64,000 nt of DNA. It comes from JBKPNJ01 sp963695705 (lineage in GTDB: Bacteria > Actinomycetota > Actinomycetes > Propionibacteriales > Nocardioidaceae). The stretch is from positions 992,001 to 1,056,000 of the forward strand of contig CAVOHB010000009.1 of assembly GCA_963695705.1 (NCBI GenBank), written 5' to 3'. The translations under genes and the position numbers were made by a program. Every line of letters begins with the position of its first letter. The first letter of the stretch is position 1. Positions 18,484-27,800 of this stretch are shown here, piece by piece. Below the pieces are notes generated by a model. The model ran no database searches and had not been told where the DNA came from. It saw only the letters and a program-made list of their open reading frames with translations.

Positions 18484-20846
18484 ACCGCTGGATGACCGGG
18501 CAGATGCGGATGACCCTGCTGGCCTGGCTGGCCACCTGGCTCACCGCGTTCAGCCTGTCACCGCTGTTCGAGATCAAACGGTTCCTGGTCGTGGCCTTCG
18601 TCTCCACGCTGGTGGTGGCGGTGGTGGGCGCCGGGTTGCGGGCGCTGCGGGCGACGTGGTGGCTGGTCCTACTGGGACAGGTGATCGCGCTGGCCGAGTG
18701 GGTGGTCGTGGCGTACGCGACTCCGCAGGCGACCCTGGGATTCATCCCGAACCCGGCAGTCGCCCAGGCGCTCGGCCATCTGGTGTCGGACGGCATCGAC
18801 ACCGCGAACAGGTACGCCGCCCCGGTGCCGCCGGACACCGGGCTGGTGATGATGGCCGCGATCGGTATTGCCGCGATCGCCATCCTGGTCGACCTGCTGG
18901 CGGTGGGTCTGGAGCACGTGCCGCTGGCCGGACTCCCGCTGCTGGCCCTCTACACCGTGCCGGTGGCCGCCGCCCCCAACGGCGTTCCCGCGCTGCTGTT
19001 CGTCCCCGGCGCGGTGGCGTTCATCGCCTTGATCGGTGCCGCGGAACGCGAGCGGGTGAGCCACTGGGGTAAGCAGATCGCCCGGGGCGGCCAGCTGTGG
19101 AACGCCGACCAGCGCGACAAGGTGCACACCGGGGCGCTGGCGCTGGCCGGACGCCGCATCGGTTTCGCCGCGGTTGCGCTGGCCGTCTTCCTTCCGCTCG
19201 TGCTGCCGACCTTCCCCGAGCGCCTGTTCGGCCAGGGCAACGGTCCGGGCAACGGCCAAGGTCCGCTCGAGATCAGCAACCCCATCCTCAACCTCAAGCG
19301 CGACCTGGTGCAGGGCGCCGACGTCGACGAGATCACCGTATCCACCACCGATCCGGATCCCGGCTACCTTCGGCTCACCTCGCTCGACGAGTTCGACGGA
19401 ACCAGCTGGCGGCCGTCGGTACGCGAGATCCCGCCCTCCCAGCGGGTCACCTCGGGTCTCCCGCCTCCGCCGGGGCTGTCCTCAGGAGTCCGGACGCAGA
19501 GCGTCAGCTACAACATCTCCATCAGCAACGCGTTCAGCTCCGGTTGGCTCCCCGCGCCGTACCCGACCGACGACGTCAGCGTGTTCGGCGACTGGCGCTA
19601 CAACCTGGAGAACTTCGACATCCTGAGCGCGAACCCGAACCTCACTACGGCCGGGCTGAAGTACTCCCTCCATGCGTACCTGGTCGAACCGACATCCGAC
19701 CAGCTGCTCGGCGCGGGTCCACCGCCGGCCAAGCTGGCCGAGCACTTCACGGCGCTGCCCAGCGGTCTGCCGCCGGCGGTTCTGCAGACCGCCTCGTCGG
19801 TCGTGGGCGACGCGCCTACCGACTTCCAGCGCGCGGTGGCCATCCAGGACTGGTTCAGGAGTGGCGGTGGGTTCAAGTACAGCACCGCAACCGCTGCCGG
19901 CAGCAGCACCGAGACGCTCGTCAACTTCCTCACCACCGACCGGGTTGGCTACTGCGAGCAGTTCGCCTCCGCAATGGCGCTGATGGCGAGGACTCTCGAC
20001 ATACCGGCACGCGTGGCCGTGGGCTTCCTGCACCCGGACCGCATCGCAGGCGGCGGGTACGTCTACAGCTCCCACGACATGCACGCCTGGCCCGAGCTGT
20101 ACTTCGACGGGGTCGGCTGGGTCCGCTTCGAGCCGACGCCGCCGGTCCTGACCGGCGCGGCGCCGCCGTACACCCAGGGAGTCAGCTTCACCGCCCCTCC
20201 CCCGTCATCGACCCCGACGCCGACGGCGAACGCCACGGCGAACGACCCCCAGGGCCGCCCGACCGCCCGCGACCCCGGGCTGAGCCCCTCGGTGTCGGTC
20301 AACACTGCCGCTCAGTCCCGCGAATGGACCGTGCTGTTGCTGGGTCTGCTCCTGCTCGTCATCCTCTCCGCGCCGATGCTGGCCCGGAGCCTGTTACGCC
20401 GCTGGCGATGGCGATCCGGGCAGGCGCCGCAGCAACGGGCCGAGGCGGCGTGGGACGAGCTGCGCGACAGCGCATGTGACTACGGGTTGCCGTGGGAGCC
20501 GACAATGACCCCTCGGGGCACCGGGCGGTCGCTGCTGACCAGCCTGCGCAACGACTCTCGGGCCCGAGAGTCGTTGGCATCCCTGGTGACCTTCGTCGAG
20601 CGGGCCCGCTACGCGCGGATGGTCGAGGTCGATCCGCAGGCCAGGGCGCAGGTCGAGACGATCGTTGCGGTGATGCGGTCCCAGGCGACCCGTGGCCGGC
20701 GCATCCGCGCAAGACTGCTGGCGAGCTCCCTGGCACCCGACTTGACGTGGGCCTGGCGCGGTGTCAGGGCGTGGTTGCTTCGCGGACGGGAGACGAGCCC
20801 GGCCGAGGTCGAGCTCACCGCCGGAGATCCCACGACGCCTGGCTGA
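18480..20846 (+). CDS. Membrane transglutaminase-like protein (TgpA type, DUF3488/DUF4129)
   Basis: A 788-residue protein with about six N-terminal membrane segments, a large extracytoplasmic region with a transglutaminase-like domain, a Pro/Thr-rich linker, one further membrane segment (about 616-635) and a cytoplasmic C-terminal tail. Catalytic candidates are Cys492 in GYCEQFASAMALMAR and His535 in SHDMHAWPELYFDG. The usual DPT motif after the His reads FEPTP, a variant with Glu. The GTG start at 18480 overlaps the DUF58 stop. Together with MoxR and DUF58 this is a common actinobacterial envelope cluster of unknown substrate. Confidence 0.9.
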   Translation: MNRWMTGQMRMTLLAWLATWLTAFSLSPLFEIKRFLVVAFVSTLVVAVVGAGLRALRATWWLVLLGQVIALAEWVVVAYATPQATLGFIPNPAVAQALGHLVSDGIDTANRYAAPVPPDTGLVMMAAIGIAAIAILVDLLAVGLEHVPLAGLPLLALYTVPVAAAPNGVPALLFVPGAVAFIALIGAAERERVSHWGKQIARGGQLWNADQRDKVHTGALALAGRRIGFAAVALAVFLPLVLPTFPERLFGQGNGPGNGQGPLEISNPILNLKRDLVQGADVDEITVSTTDPDPGYLRLTSLDEFDGTSWRPSVREIPPSQRVTSGLPPPPGLSSGVRTQSVSYNISISNAFSSGWLPAPYPTDDVSVFGDWRYNLENFDILSANPNLTTAGLKYSLHAYLVEPTSDQLLGAGPPPAKLAEHFTALPSGLPPAVLQTASSVVGDAPTDFQRAVAIQDWFRSGGGFKYSTATAAGSSTETLVNFLTTDRVGYCEQFASAMALMARTLDIPARVAVGFLHPDRIAGGGYVYSSHDMHAWPELYFDGVGWVRFEPTPPVLTGAAPPYTQGVSFTAPPPSSTPTPTANATANDPQGRPTARDPGLSPSVSVNTAAQSREWTVLLLGLLLLVILSAPMLARSLLRRWRWRSGQAPQQRAEAAWDELRDSACDYGLPWEPTMTPRGTGRSLLTSLRNDSRARESLASLVTFVERARYARMVEVDPQARAQVETIVAVMRSQATRGRRIRARLLASSLAPDLTWAWRGVRAWLLRGRETSPAEVELTAGDPTTPG

Positions 20847-20897
20847 GCGCCACACCCTCGCTCCGTCAAGGCACCCTAGCTGCGTCAGGCAGCTTCG

Positions 20898-20945
20898 TTG
20901 CGTCATGCGTCCGGAGGGTCCCGACCCTCCGGAGGCATGACGCAA
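20898..20945. terminator. Large stem-loop between convergent genes
   Basis: A 23-base-pair stem with one mismatch and a CC loop: TTGCGTCATGC plus CCGGAGGGTC pairs with the mirror half ending GCATGACGCAA. It lies between the convergent transglutaminase and DUF3040 genes and fits a bidirectional terminator. Its apex and arm sequence recur at 43817-43865. Confidence 0.8.
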
Positions 20946-21010
20946 GGTGCGACAACGTGGCGATGACGCAGCGGGCTCAGCGCGGAGCCGAGATCCAGGC
21001 GAGAGACGTG

Positions 21011-21439
21011 CTACAGGCCGGAATCGCGCCGGCGACGCCAGCGCTCCTCGAGCCGGTCCATGAAGCCCGATGAACTGCGACCCGATGACGTCCGCATCGG
21101 AGTGACCTTGTCCGAGCCCGGGCGGACAACCTCATCGGGTGCCGAGGCCCGGCGCCAGTAGGTCAGCGCGACATACGCCGACGCCAGCATGACCACGAAC
21201 CCGGCCACGCTCACCACGGTGAGCGCGCCGCTGCCCTGAGAACCCACCAGGATGACACCGGTCATCAGCATCGCGATTCCGACGACGAATCCGACGACGC
21301 CGAGCATCGCTCTACGACGGTTGCGCGACCTCAGCCTGGAGCCGCGCAGGGTCGAGGCGAACTTGGGGTCGTCGGCGGCCAGCGCCCGCTCCATCTGCTC
21401 GAGCAGACGCTGTTCCTCGTCGGAGAGCGGCACCTTCAT
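21011..21439 (-). CDS. DUF3040 membrane protein
   Basis: DUF3040 proteins are small actinobacterial membrane proteins of unknown function. The 142-residue product begins MKVPLSDEEQRLLEQMERAL, the family hallmark, then AADDPKFASTLRG. Two adjacent membrane segments follow (about 45-65 and 72-92), and the C-terminal tail is hydrophilic, Arg/Ser-rich. The ATG at 21439 has GGAGG directly upstream. A TAGACT hexamer at 21479-21484 on the minus strand is a plausible -10. Confidence 0.92.
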   Translation of the reverse strand: MKVPLSDEEQRLLEQMERALAADDPKFASTLRGSRLRSRNRRRAMLGVVGFVVGIAMLMTGVILVGSQGSGALTVVSVAGFVVMLASAYVALTYWRRASAPDEVVRPGSDKVTPMRTSSGRSSSGFMDRLEERWRRRRDSGL

Positions 21440-21800
21440 CCTCCAACGTCGATCGGTTGTGAGGTGATACTGGTCCTCAGTCTAAGCAGCCTGGCCCCTC
21501 GGCGAAACCCGGGCCGGCAAAACCCGTGAAATCGTTTGGACCGCAACCCGATCGAGATCTTCCGGGCGTAACTCCTCGCTCCCCCGAGACGTCTACTCAC
21601 AGTGACAGCAATGATCAGCTGAGCACCCCAGGAGCCGTCGCATGAGCGCATCCCGTAAGGCTGGCCGAAGTGACGACAGCGGCACCCCGCCGTTGCCTCA
21701 CCAGGCACCATGCCCGTTGAGTGACCAACGGTCGGGACGCCATACACTGAGCGTGCTCGCGGCCGGCTCGGCGGCCGCTGGTCACGGGGGAGGCCGATCA
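21440..21800. other. Divergent intergenic region, DUF3040 / L,D-transpeptidase
   Basis: About 360 bases without a secure gene. TAGACT at 21479-21484 (minus) may be the -10 of the DUF3040 gene, and TACACT at 21743-21748 (plus) may be the -10 of the transpeptidase gene; no well-spaced -35 accompanies either. The transpeptidase frame is open from an ATG at 21642, but the extra residues do not resemble a signal peptide. Confidence 0.4.
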
Positions 21801-22538
21801 ATGCGAAGAACCGTCACGGTCCTGCTGGCTGTGCTGATGACGACGGCGCTGGTCAGGGTAACGACGCCGGCGGCCGACGCGGCCGGTCATCACTGGAACA
21901 TGCAGCAGCGCTTCGCCCGTGAGGTGACCGCGTTCGGCGACCAGGACTCCGACGCCTACAACATCAAGCACGTGTACGAGCTGCAGTACCGGCTCACCTG
22001 GTCGGGCGTCTACCACGGCCCGATCACCGGGCACTTCGGCACGCTCACCCGGGGCGCGGTCAAGCGGTTCCAGAAGCAGGCCGGACTGAAGGTCACCGGC
22101 GTCGCGAACCATGTCACCTGGCGCGAGCTGATCCAGGGAACCATCCGGGCACGTGGCCTGCTGCCGACCAAGTGCAAGGGCCGCGGATGGCACCTCTGCT
22201 ACGACCGGATGCGCCACCAGGCGACCCTGTGGCACAACGGCGTGCTCTGGAACTCGTGGTTGGCACGCAGCGGCGACATCGGTTACGAGACCCGGACCGG
22301 TGACTTCACCGTCTACTACCGCGACATCGATCACGTCTCTCGCCTGTACGGCACCGCGATGCCCTACTCGCAGTTCTTCTCCGGCGGACAGGCGTTCCAC
22401 GGATCACCGTTCATGACGGACCCGTGGGTCGACCACAGCCACGGCTGCATCAACATGTACATCAAGGACGCCCGGCAGCTGTGGAGTCTCACGTCGGACA
22501 AGACGCTGAGGGTCAGCGTGTACGGTGCCTGGGACTAG
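21801..22538 (+). CDS. Secreted L,D-transpeptidase with peptidoglycan-binding domain
   Basis: YkuD-type L,D-transpeptidases make 3-3 crosslinks or attach proteins in the cell wall. The 245-residue protein has a signal peptide (MRRTVTVLLAVLMTTALVRV, cut near residue 27), a PGBD-like peptidoglycan-binding repeat (about 53-112, ending TWRELIQ) and a YkuD domain with the catalytic motif SHGCINMY (Cys216) and upstream His in QAFHGSPFM. The ATG at 21801 has GGGGGAGG upstream. It converges on dinB. Confidence 0.92.
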   Translation: MRRTVTVLLAVLMTTALVRVTTPAADAAGHHWNMQQRFAREVTAFGDQDSDAYNIKHVYELQYRLTWSGVYHGPITGHFGTLTRGAVKRFQKQAGLKVTGVANHVTWRELIQGTIRARGLLPTKCKGRGWHLCYDRMRHQATLWHNGVLWNSWLARSGDIGYETRTGDFTVYYRDIDHVSRLYGTAMPYSQFFSGGQAFHGSPFMTDPWVDHSHGCINMYIKDARQLWSLTSDKTLRVSVYGAWD

Positions 22539-22569
22539 GCCGAACGACCGGTCCGGCGCGGGTCCGTCA

Positions 22570-23853
22570 TCAGTGCCCTACCTCGATCAACGATGCGGGC
22601 CTGACCGCTGCCTGCCCGTACCGTTGCACCGCCTGGTCGACGGCGCGGTCGGCCTCTGACCATCCGCGTTCCCGCTCGCCCAACACGAGCTGGCGTGACG
22701 TCCGCTCGATCGGGACAAGCCCCTCGAGGCGTACGCCCACCAACCTGATCCGGGCCCGTTCGAGCCCGAGCCCGGCATAGAGCTCGCTCGCCGTCGTAAA
22801 GATCTGGTTGGTCACGTCGGTGGCGTCGCGCAGGGTGCGTGAGCGAGTGATCGTGGTGAAGTCGGCGAAGCGGACCTTCAAGGTGACGGTGCGACCGGCG
22901 ACCTTGGCGGTCCGCAGCCGCGCGGCGACCTTCGCCGACAGGCGCAGCACCTCGCGCAGCACCACCGCCGGGTCGTCGACGTCGCGCGCGAACGTCTCGT
23001 CGGCACCGATGCTCCGGTCCGGCTCGTCGGGTCCGCGGCGGGGCACGACGACCCGGTCGTCATCACCCCACGCCAGCGCGTGCAGATGGGCGCCGGTCAG
23101 CGGACCGAGCCCCCGGCGCAGTGTGTGCAGCGGCGTGTGCGCGAGGTCGCCGACGGAGTTGAGGCCGAGACGACGCAAGGCCGTGGCGGTCTTCTCTCCG
23201 ACCCCCCACAGCTCCGCGACGTCGAGCGGATGCAAGAACGCCGTGACCTCCCCGGCGGGGACCACCACCACGCCGTCGGGCTTGGCGTGCCTGGACGCGA
23301 TCTTGGCGACATGCTTGGTGGTTGCCACACCCACCGAGCAGGTGATCAGCTGCTCGTCGGCGATGCGGGCCCGCAGGTACTCGGCGATCCGCACCGGTGT
23401 CCCGAGCCGGCGCGCGGCGCCGGAGACGTCCAGGAACGCCTCGTCCATGGACAGCACCTCCACCAGCGGCGTGACGCTGCGGAAAACCTCCATCACCGCC
23501 GCCGACACACCGCTGAACGCGGAGAAGTCCGGGCTGAGCACGGTGGCTTGCGGGCACAACCGGCGTGCCCTGGTCATCGGCATCGCCGAATGAACGCCGA
23601 ACCGGCGCGCCTGGTAGCTCGCCGAGAGGACGACCCCGCGGTATCCACCGCCCACGATCACCGGCTGGTCACGCAGGTCGGGACGATCACGGATCGCGAC
23701 CGAGGCATAGAAGGCGTCCATGTCGACATGCAGGACGTCGCACCCGGTGTCATCCGGGGTCTCGTCCCCGGTGTTCCCGGTGTTGTGCCCGGTGTTCCCG
23801 GTGTTGCGCCCGGTGTTCCCGGTGTTCCCGGTGTTGTTCCCGAACGCTTTCAT
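22570..23853 (-). CDS. dinB: DNA polymerase IV (Y family) with N-terminal NTG repeats
   Basis: A translesion polymerase of 427 residues. The catalytic core begins DVLHVDMDAFYASV, then SYQARRFGVHSAMPM and SMDEAFLDVSG with the catalytic acidic residues, HhH-like ELWGVGEKTATALRRLGL and a little-finger domain. The C-terminus lacks an obvious beta-clamp peptide beyond ERGWSEADRAVDQAVQRYG. Unusually, about 30 residues before the core are Asn-Thr-Gly repeats (NNTGNTGNTGRNTGNTG) encoded by 9-base tandem units at about 23770-23842. No ATG, GTG or TTG lies between the repeat and the core, so the ATG at 23853 is the likely start. It is last in the SOS block. Confidence 0.93.
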   Translation of the reverse strand: MKAFGNNTGNTGNTGRNTGNTGHNTGNTGDETPDDTGCDVLHVDMDAFYASVAIRDRPDLRDQPVIVGGGYRGVVLSASYQARRFGVHSAMPMTRARRLCPQATVLSPDFSAFSGVSAAVMEVFRSVTPLVEVLSMDEAFLDVSGAARRLGTPVRIAEYLRARIADEQLITCSVGVATTKHVAKIASRHAKPDGVVVVPAGEVTAFLHPLDVAELWGVGEKTATALRRLGLNSVGDLAHTPLHTLRRGLGPLTGAHLHALAWGDDDRVVVPRRGPDEPDRSIGADETFARDVDDPAVVLREVLRLSAKVAARLRTAKVAGRTVTLKVRFADFTTITRSRTLRDATDVTNQIFTTASELYAGLGLERARIRLVGVRLEGLVPIERTSRQLVLGERERGWSEADRAVDQAVQRYGQAAVRPASLIEVGH

Positions 23854-23945
23854 CGAGCGGTCACGACCTGGCAGGCGGTCATCGTCGCCGTCCCGCCCGG
23901 AGCAGACGCCGCCGGGACGGGGAGTGCGCCGGGATGGCGGCGCGC

Positions 23946-24692
23946 TCAGTCGCGGACCGCGACCACGTGGAGCTGGGTGGCCACGGCACGGAACTCGGGT
24001 CGACCGGCGACCGACCGTTCGAGCTCGAGCAGGTCGGTGATCGCGTCGGGTTCGCTGTCGACCAGGGCGCTGGGTACCAGGTCGGTGAAGGTGCGTACGC
24101 CGTGAACGGTCTGCGGTGTGAACGCCGCGCCGGTGAGCAGGGCGATGACCTCGTCCTCGGTGAAACGGCGCAGCACCGGGTCGCCGGATCCCCAATGTCC
24201 ATCGGGATCGTCGAGCAGCAGCCGCGCATCGGCCAGGTGACCTGCGAGCGCTCGGGCGAACACGGCGGCGTACCGCTGGACGGCCAGCAGACTGAGCAGC
24301 CCACCGGGCCGCAGCACGGTGTGTACGGCGGCCAGCGCCTGCGACGGGTCGTCGAGGACCTCCAAGACTCCGTGGCACAGCACCACGTCGACGTTGGAGT
24401 CCCCGAGAATGTCGCGCAGTCCGGCGGCGTCGCCGAGCACGCCGCGAACCCGGTCGTGTACGCCGCTCTCGGCGGAGCGACGTTCGAGCGAGGCGAGGGC
24501 GTCAGGGCTGGGATCCACCACCGTGACGGGGTGCCCGAGCTCGGCCACCCGTACGGCGAGGCCACCGGTGCCGCCACCGAGATCGACCACCTCGAGAGGT
24601 CGGGCCATGGCATCGGCCCGGGCGTCGAGCGCAGCATGGAGGGCATCCCAGACCACGGCGGTACGCACCGCGCTACGACGCTGACCTGCCAC
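23946..24692 (-). CDS. Class I SAM-dependent methyltransferase
   Basis: A 248-residue methyltransferase with SAM motif I EVVDLGGGTGGLAVRVAELG, motif II TVVDPSPDAL and VDVVLCHGVLEVLDD. The GTG at 24692 is chosen because GAGGAGG lies seven bases upstream; the open frame further upstream is Arg/Pro-rich noise. The substrate is unknown. It sits 92 bases before dinB and 190 bases after dnaE2 on the same strand, a neighbourhood often seen in actinobacteria. Confidence 0.88.
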   Translation of the reverse strand: MAGQRRSAVRTAVVWDALHAALDARADAMARPLEVVDLGGGTGGLAVRVAELGHPVTVVDPSPDALASLERRSAESGVHDRVRGVLGDAAGLRDILGDSNVDVVLCHGVLEVLDDPSQALAAVHTVLRPGGLLSLLAVQRYAAVFARALAGHLADARLLLDDPDGHWGSGDPVLRRFTEDEVIALLTGAAFTPQTVHGVRTFTDLVPSALVDSEPDAITDLLELERSVAGRPEFRAVATQLHVVAVRD

Positions 24693-24882
24693 GAAAAGCC
24701 TCCTCGACAGGTGGTGAGGCCTCCCCGACAGGTGGGAAGGGTGGGAACTGGGGCGGGATCCGGGTGGACGGTATCTCCTCGGTCTCCCCGCTTGCGGCAC
24801 CACCACCCTAGTGATCCGGTGTGGCGCAGGACCGACCCGGTGACAGCCGACCTCGTCGGTCGAGCCGATTCATATCCGTTCA

Positions 24883-27800
24883 TCATCGTCCTGAGCTCCC
24901 GGGGCTGGCGTGCCACAGCTTGCGCGGAGCGGTCTTGGTGTCCTCGCCGGCCGGTTTGATGTCGGCATAGGGCGACTGCTTGAACCCGCTCGGATGCACC
25001 AGGACCCGGCGCCGGCCCATGCCGCCCGCGGTCATGCCGTTGCCGTGGGCTTGGGGTTCCTCCGACCCGTCGGCACCGAACGAGGGAGGTGCGGCCATCA
25101 CCGGTCGGGTGGACCTGCTCTCAGCAGCACCCCGCACTGCCTGCTCCCCCACGGCGCCAAAGCCCTCCGGGACCTGGTCGAGCACCGCATGCACACCGGA
25201 CAGCCCCTGCGCCTGCCAGGTTTCGTACAGCTGGGGCAGCTCCCAGCAACCGGTGGCTTGCAACGACACACCGCGTGGGCCGGTACGACGCAGCTCACCG
25301 CGGACCAGGAGCAGCCAGGAGTGGAACAGCGTGGCGGCGTAGGGGCCCTGAGCATCCTCGAAGAAGGTGGCATCGACCGGGCCCGTTCCGTCGTCGAGGG
25401 TCAGGAAGATGACCCGTCGACCCGAGCGGATGGGTGGTGTCTGTGTCGCCACCTTGACACCCGCCACCAACAGCTGGGCGCGGCTGCGCCGTGAGAGCAG
25501 GTTCGCCGAACGCGTGATCCCGAGTGCATCGAGCAGCGGGGCGTAGAAGTCGACCACGTGCCGGCTCACGTCGAGACCGAGGATCTCCAGCTCGGCCCGT
25601 ACCCGCTCGGCGACGGACATCTCCGGCAACCCGGTGGCCTCGGTCTCACCCGGCTGGTCACCGAGATCGAACGCCAGCTGCACCGCAGTGACCGGCTCGG
25701 CAGGCTTGCTCGCCATGGACTGAGCGGCAGCCATCGCCCGCACATCGGGCTGTTCCTGCCGCTGGAGGGAGCTGCTCCAGCTGCCGTTGGACTTGTACGC
25801 CGCGTCAGCCGGCGGCGGCTTGGACCCCCGACGCCGGGGAGACGCGGCCCGTTGCGCCCGGTCGGTGGCTCGGCTCCACTGGTCGAGCTCGGCGACCTGG
25901 AGCAGCAGGTCCCGGCGGGTCACCTTGCCACGTCGACGCACCGGAACCGGTGAGCCGATGCCGTAGAGGGAGTCGAGCGCGCCAGCCAGCACGAGCCGCT
26001 CCGCGATCGGGCGTGACGGGCGGGCGCGATGCCACAGGTCGGTCAGTGAATGGTAGGGACGGCCGGCGATGATGCGGCCGACCTCGGCGTCGGAGATGCC
26101 CTTGACCTCCGCGAGGGACAACCTGATCCCATAGGCGCGTCCGTCGGGGAGCTGAGGGTCCGGAGGCCGGCGTGGCGACTGTCCCAGCACCTCCGGTGGA
26201 GGCTCGTCGTCAACGCCGACCCGTTCGACGCGGTAGCAGTCAGCTGAGCTGTTGACGTCGAGAGGCAGCACGGCGATGCCGAACTGCCTGGCATCGTCGA
26301 GGATGAGCCGCTTGGGATACATGCCGGGGTCGTAGGTGAGAACGCCCGACAGGAACGCCGCGGGATGGTGTGCCTTCAACCAGGCGGACTGGTAGGTGGG
26401 CAGCGCGAAGGCCGCCGCATGGGCCTTGCAGAAGCCGAACGAGGCGAACGCTTCGAGGACCTCCCACACCCGCTGGGTGATGGCTCGGTCGTAACCCCGT
26501 CCGAGTGTGCGTGGGAAGAACCACACCTTGACGTCGTGCTTGCCCTCCGGATCGCCGAGCGCGCGGCGAGCCTCATCTGCCTCGGCGAGCGTGCACCCGG
26601 TGAACTGGGCGATCATCTCGAGCACCTGCTCGTGGAAGACGACCACACCACACGTCGGAGCCAGGATCGGTTCGAGGTCGGGGTGAAGGTAGTGGGTCGC
26701 CGACCAGCCCTGCCGGGCACGCAGGAACGGGGTGACCATGTCGCTCTTGACCGGGCCCGGCCGGAACAGCGAGATGTCGATGATGATGTCCTCGAAGGTC
26801 TCCGGCGCGAACTTCCCGACCAGCTCGCGCTGACCCGGCGACTCGATCTGGAAACAGCCCAGCGTCTTGGAGCTCTGGATCAGCGCGAACGTCGCCGCGT
26901 CGTCGAAGGGCACCTGCGCCGTGTCGTCGATGTCGACGACCTCGCCGTCGATCCGCTCGATCTCCTCCAGTGCGTGAGCCATCGCGGACTGCATGCGGAT
27001 GCCGAGCACGTCGAGCTTGAGCAGCCCGAGATCCTCGACGTCGTCCTTGTCGAACTGGCTCATCGGGAAACCGGCGAAGCTGGCTTCGACCGGGGTGCGG
27101 TCGAGCAGCGTGGCGTCGGAGAGCAGCACGCCGCACGGATGCAGGGCAACGTGACGTGGCAGGCCGTCGAGCTTCTCCACCAAGCGGAAGAACAGGTCGA
27201 ACGATGTAGCCCCGAACGATGTAGCCCCGAACGATGTAGCACCGTGTCCCTGCAGGAACCCGGAGGCGCGAAGCTCCGGCAGCTCACGCAAGGCCGCACG
27301 GGCGTCCCTGGCCCGGATGTGCGGGAACGCCTTGGCGATCGCGTCGATCTCCCCCGGCGGCATGCCCAGGGCCGATCCCACGTCACGGATCGCATGCCGC
27401 ACCCGGTAGGTGTCCATCATCGACACGCACGTGCAGCGGTCACCGCCGTAGCGCTGGAGGATCTGCTCGTAGACCTCGGTGCGTCGCTCGGACTCGACGT
27501 CGATGTCGATGTCGGGCAGGGCCTGGCGCAGTGGCGACAAGAACCGCTCCATCAGCAACCCGTGGCGCATCGGGTCGACGCCGGAGATGCCGAGCAGGTA
27601 GTTGACCAGGCTGCCCGCCCCGGACCCCCGCGCCGCACTGCGCACGCCCATGTCGCGGATCAGGTCGCACACGTCGCCGACGGTGAGGAAGTAGGACGCA
27701 TAGCCGAGCTGGGTGATCGCCCGCAGCTCGTCATCGAGGCGGGTGAGAGTCTCACCGCTCACGCCATGGCCTGTGCCACGGTTCGCACCGCGGCCCGAGC

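Noticed and set aside
23760..23850. CRISPR-like repeats
   Set aside because: They are 9-base units inside dinB with no spacers; a coding tandem repeat explains them.
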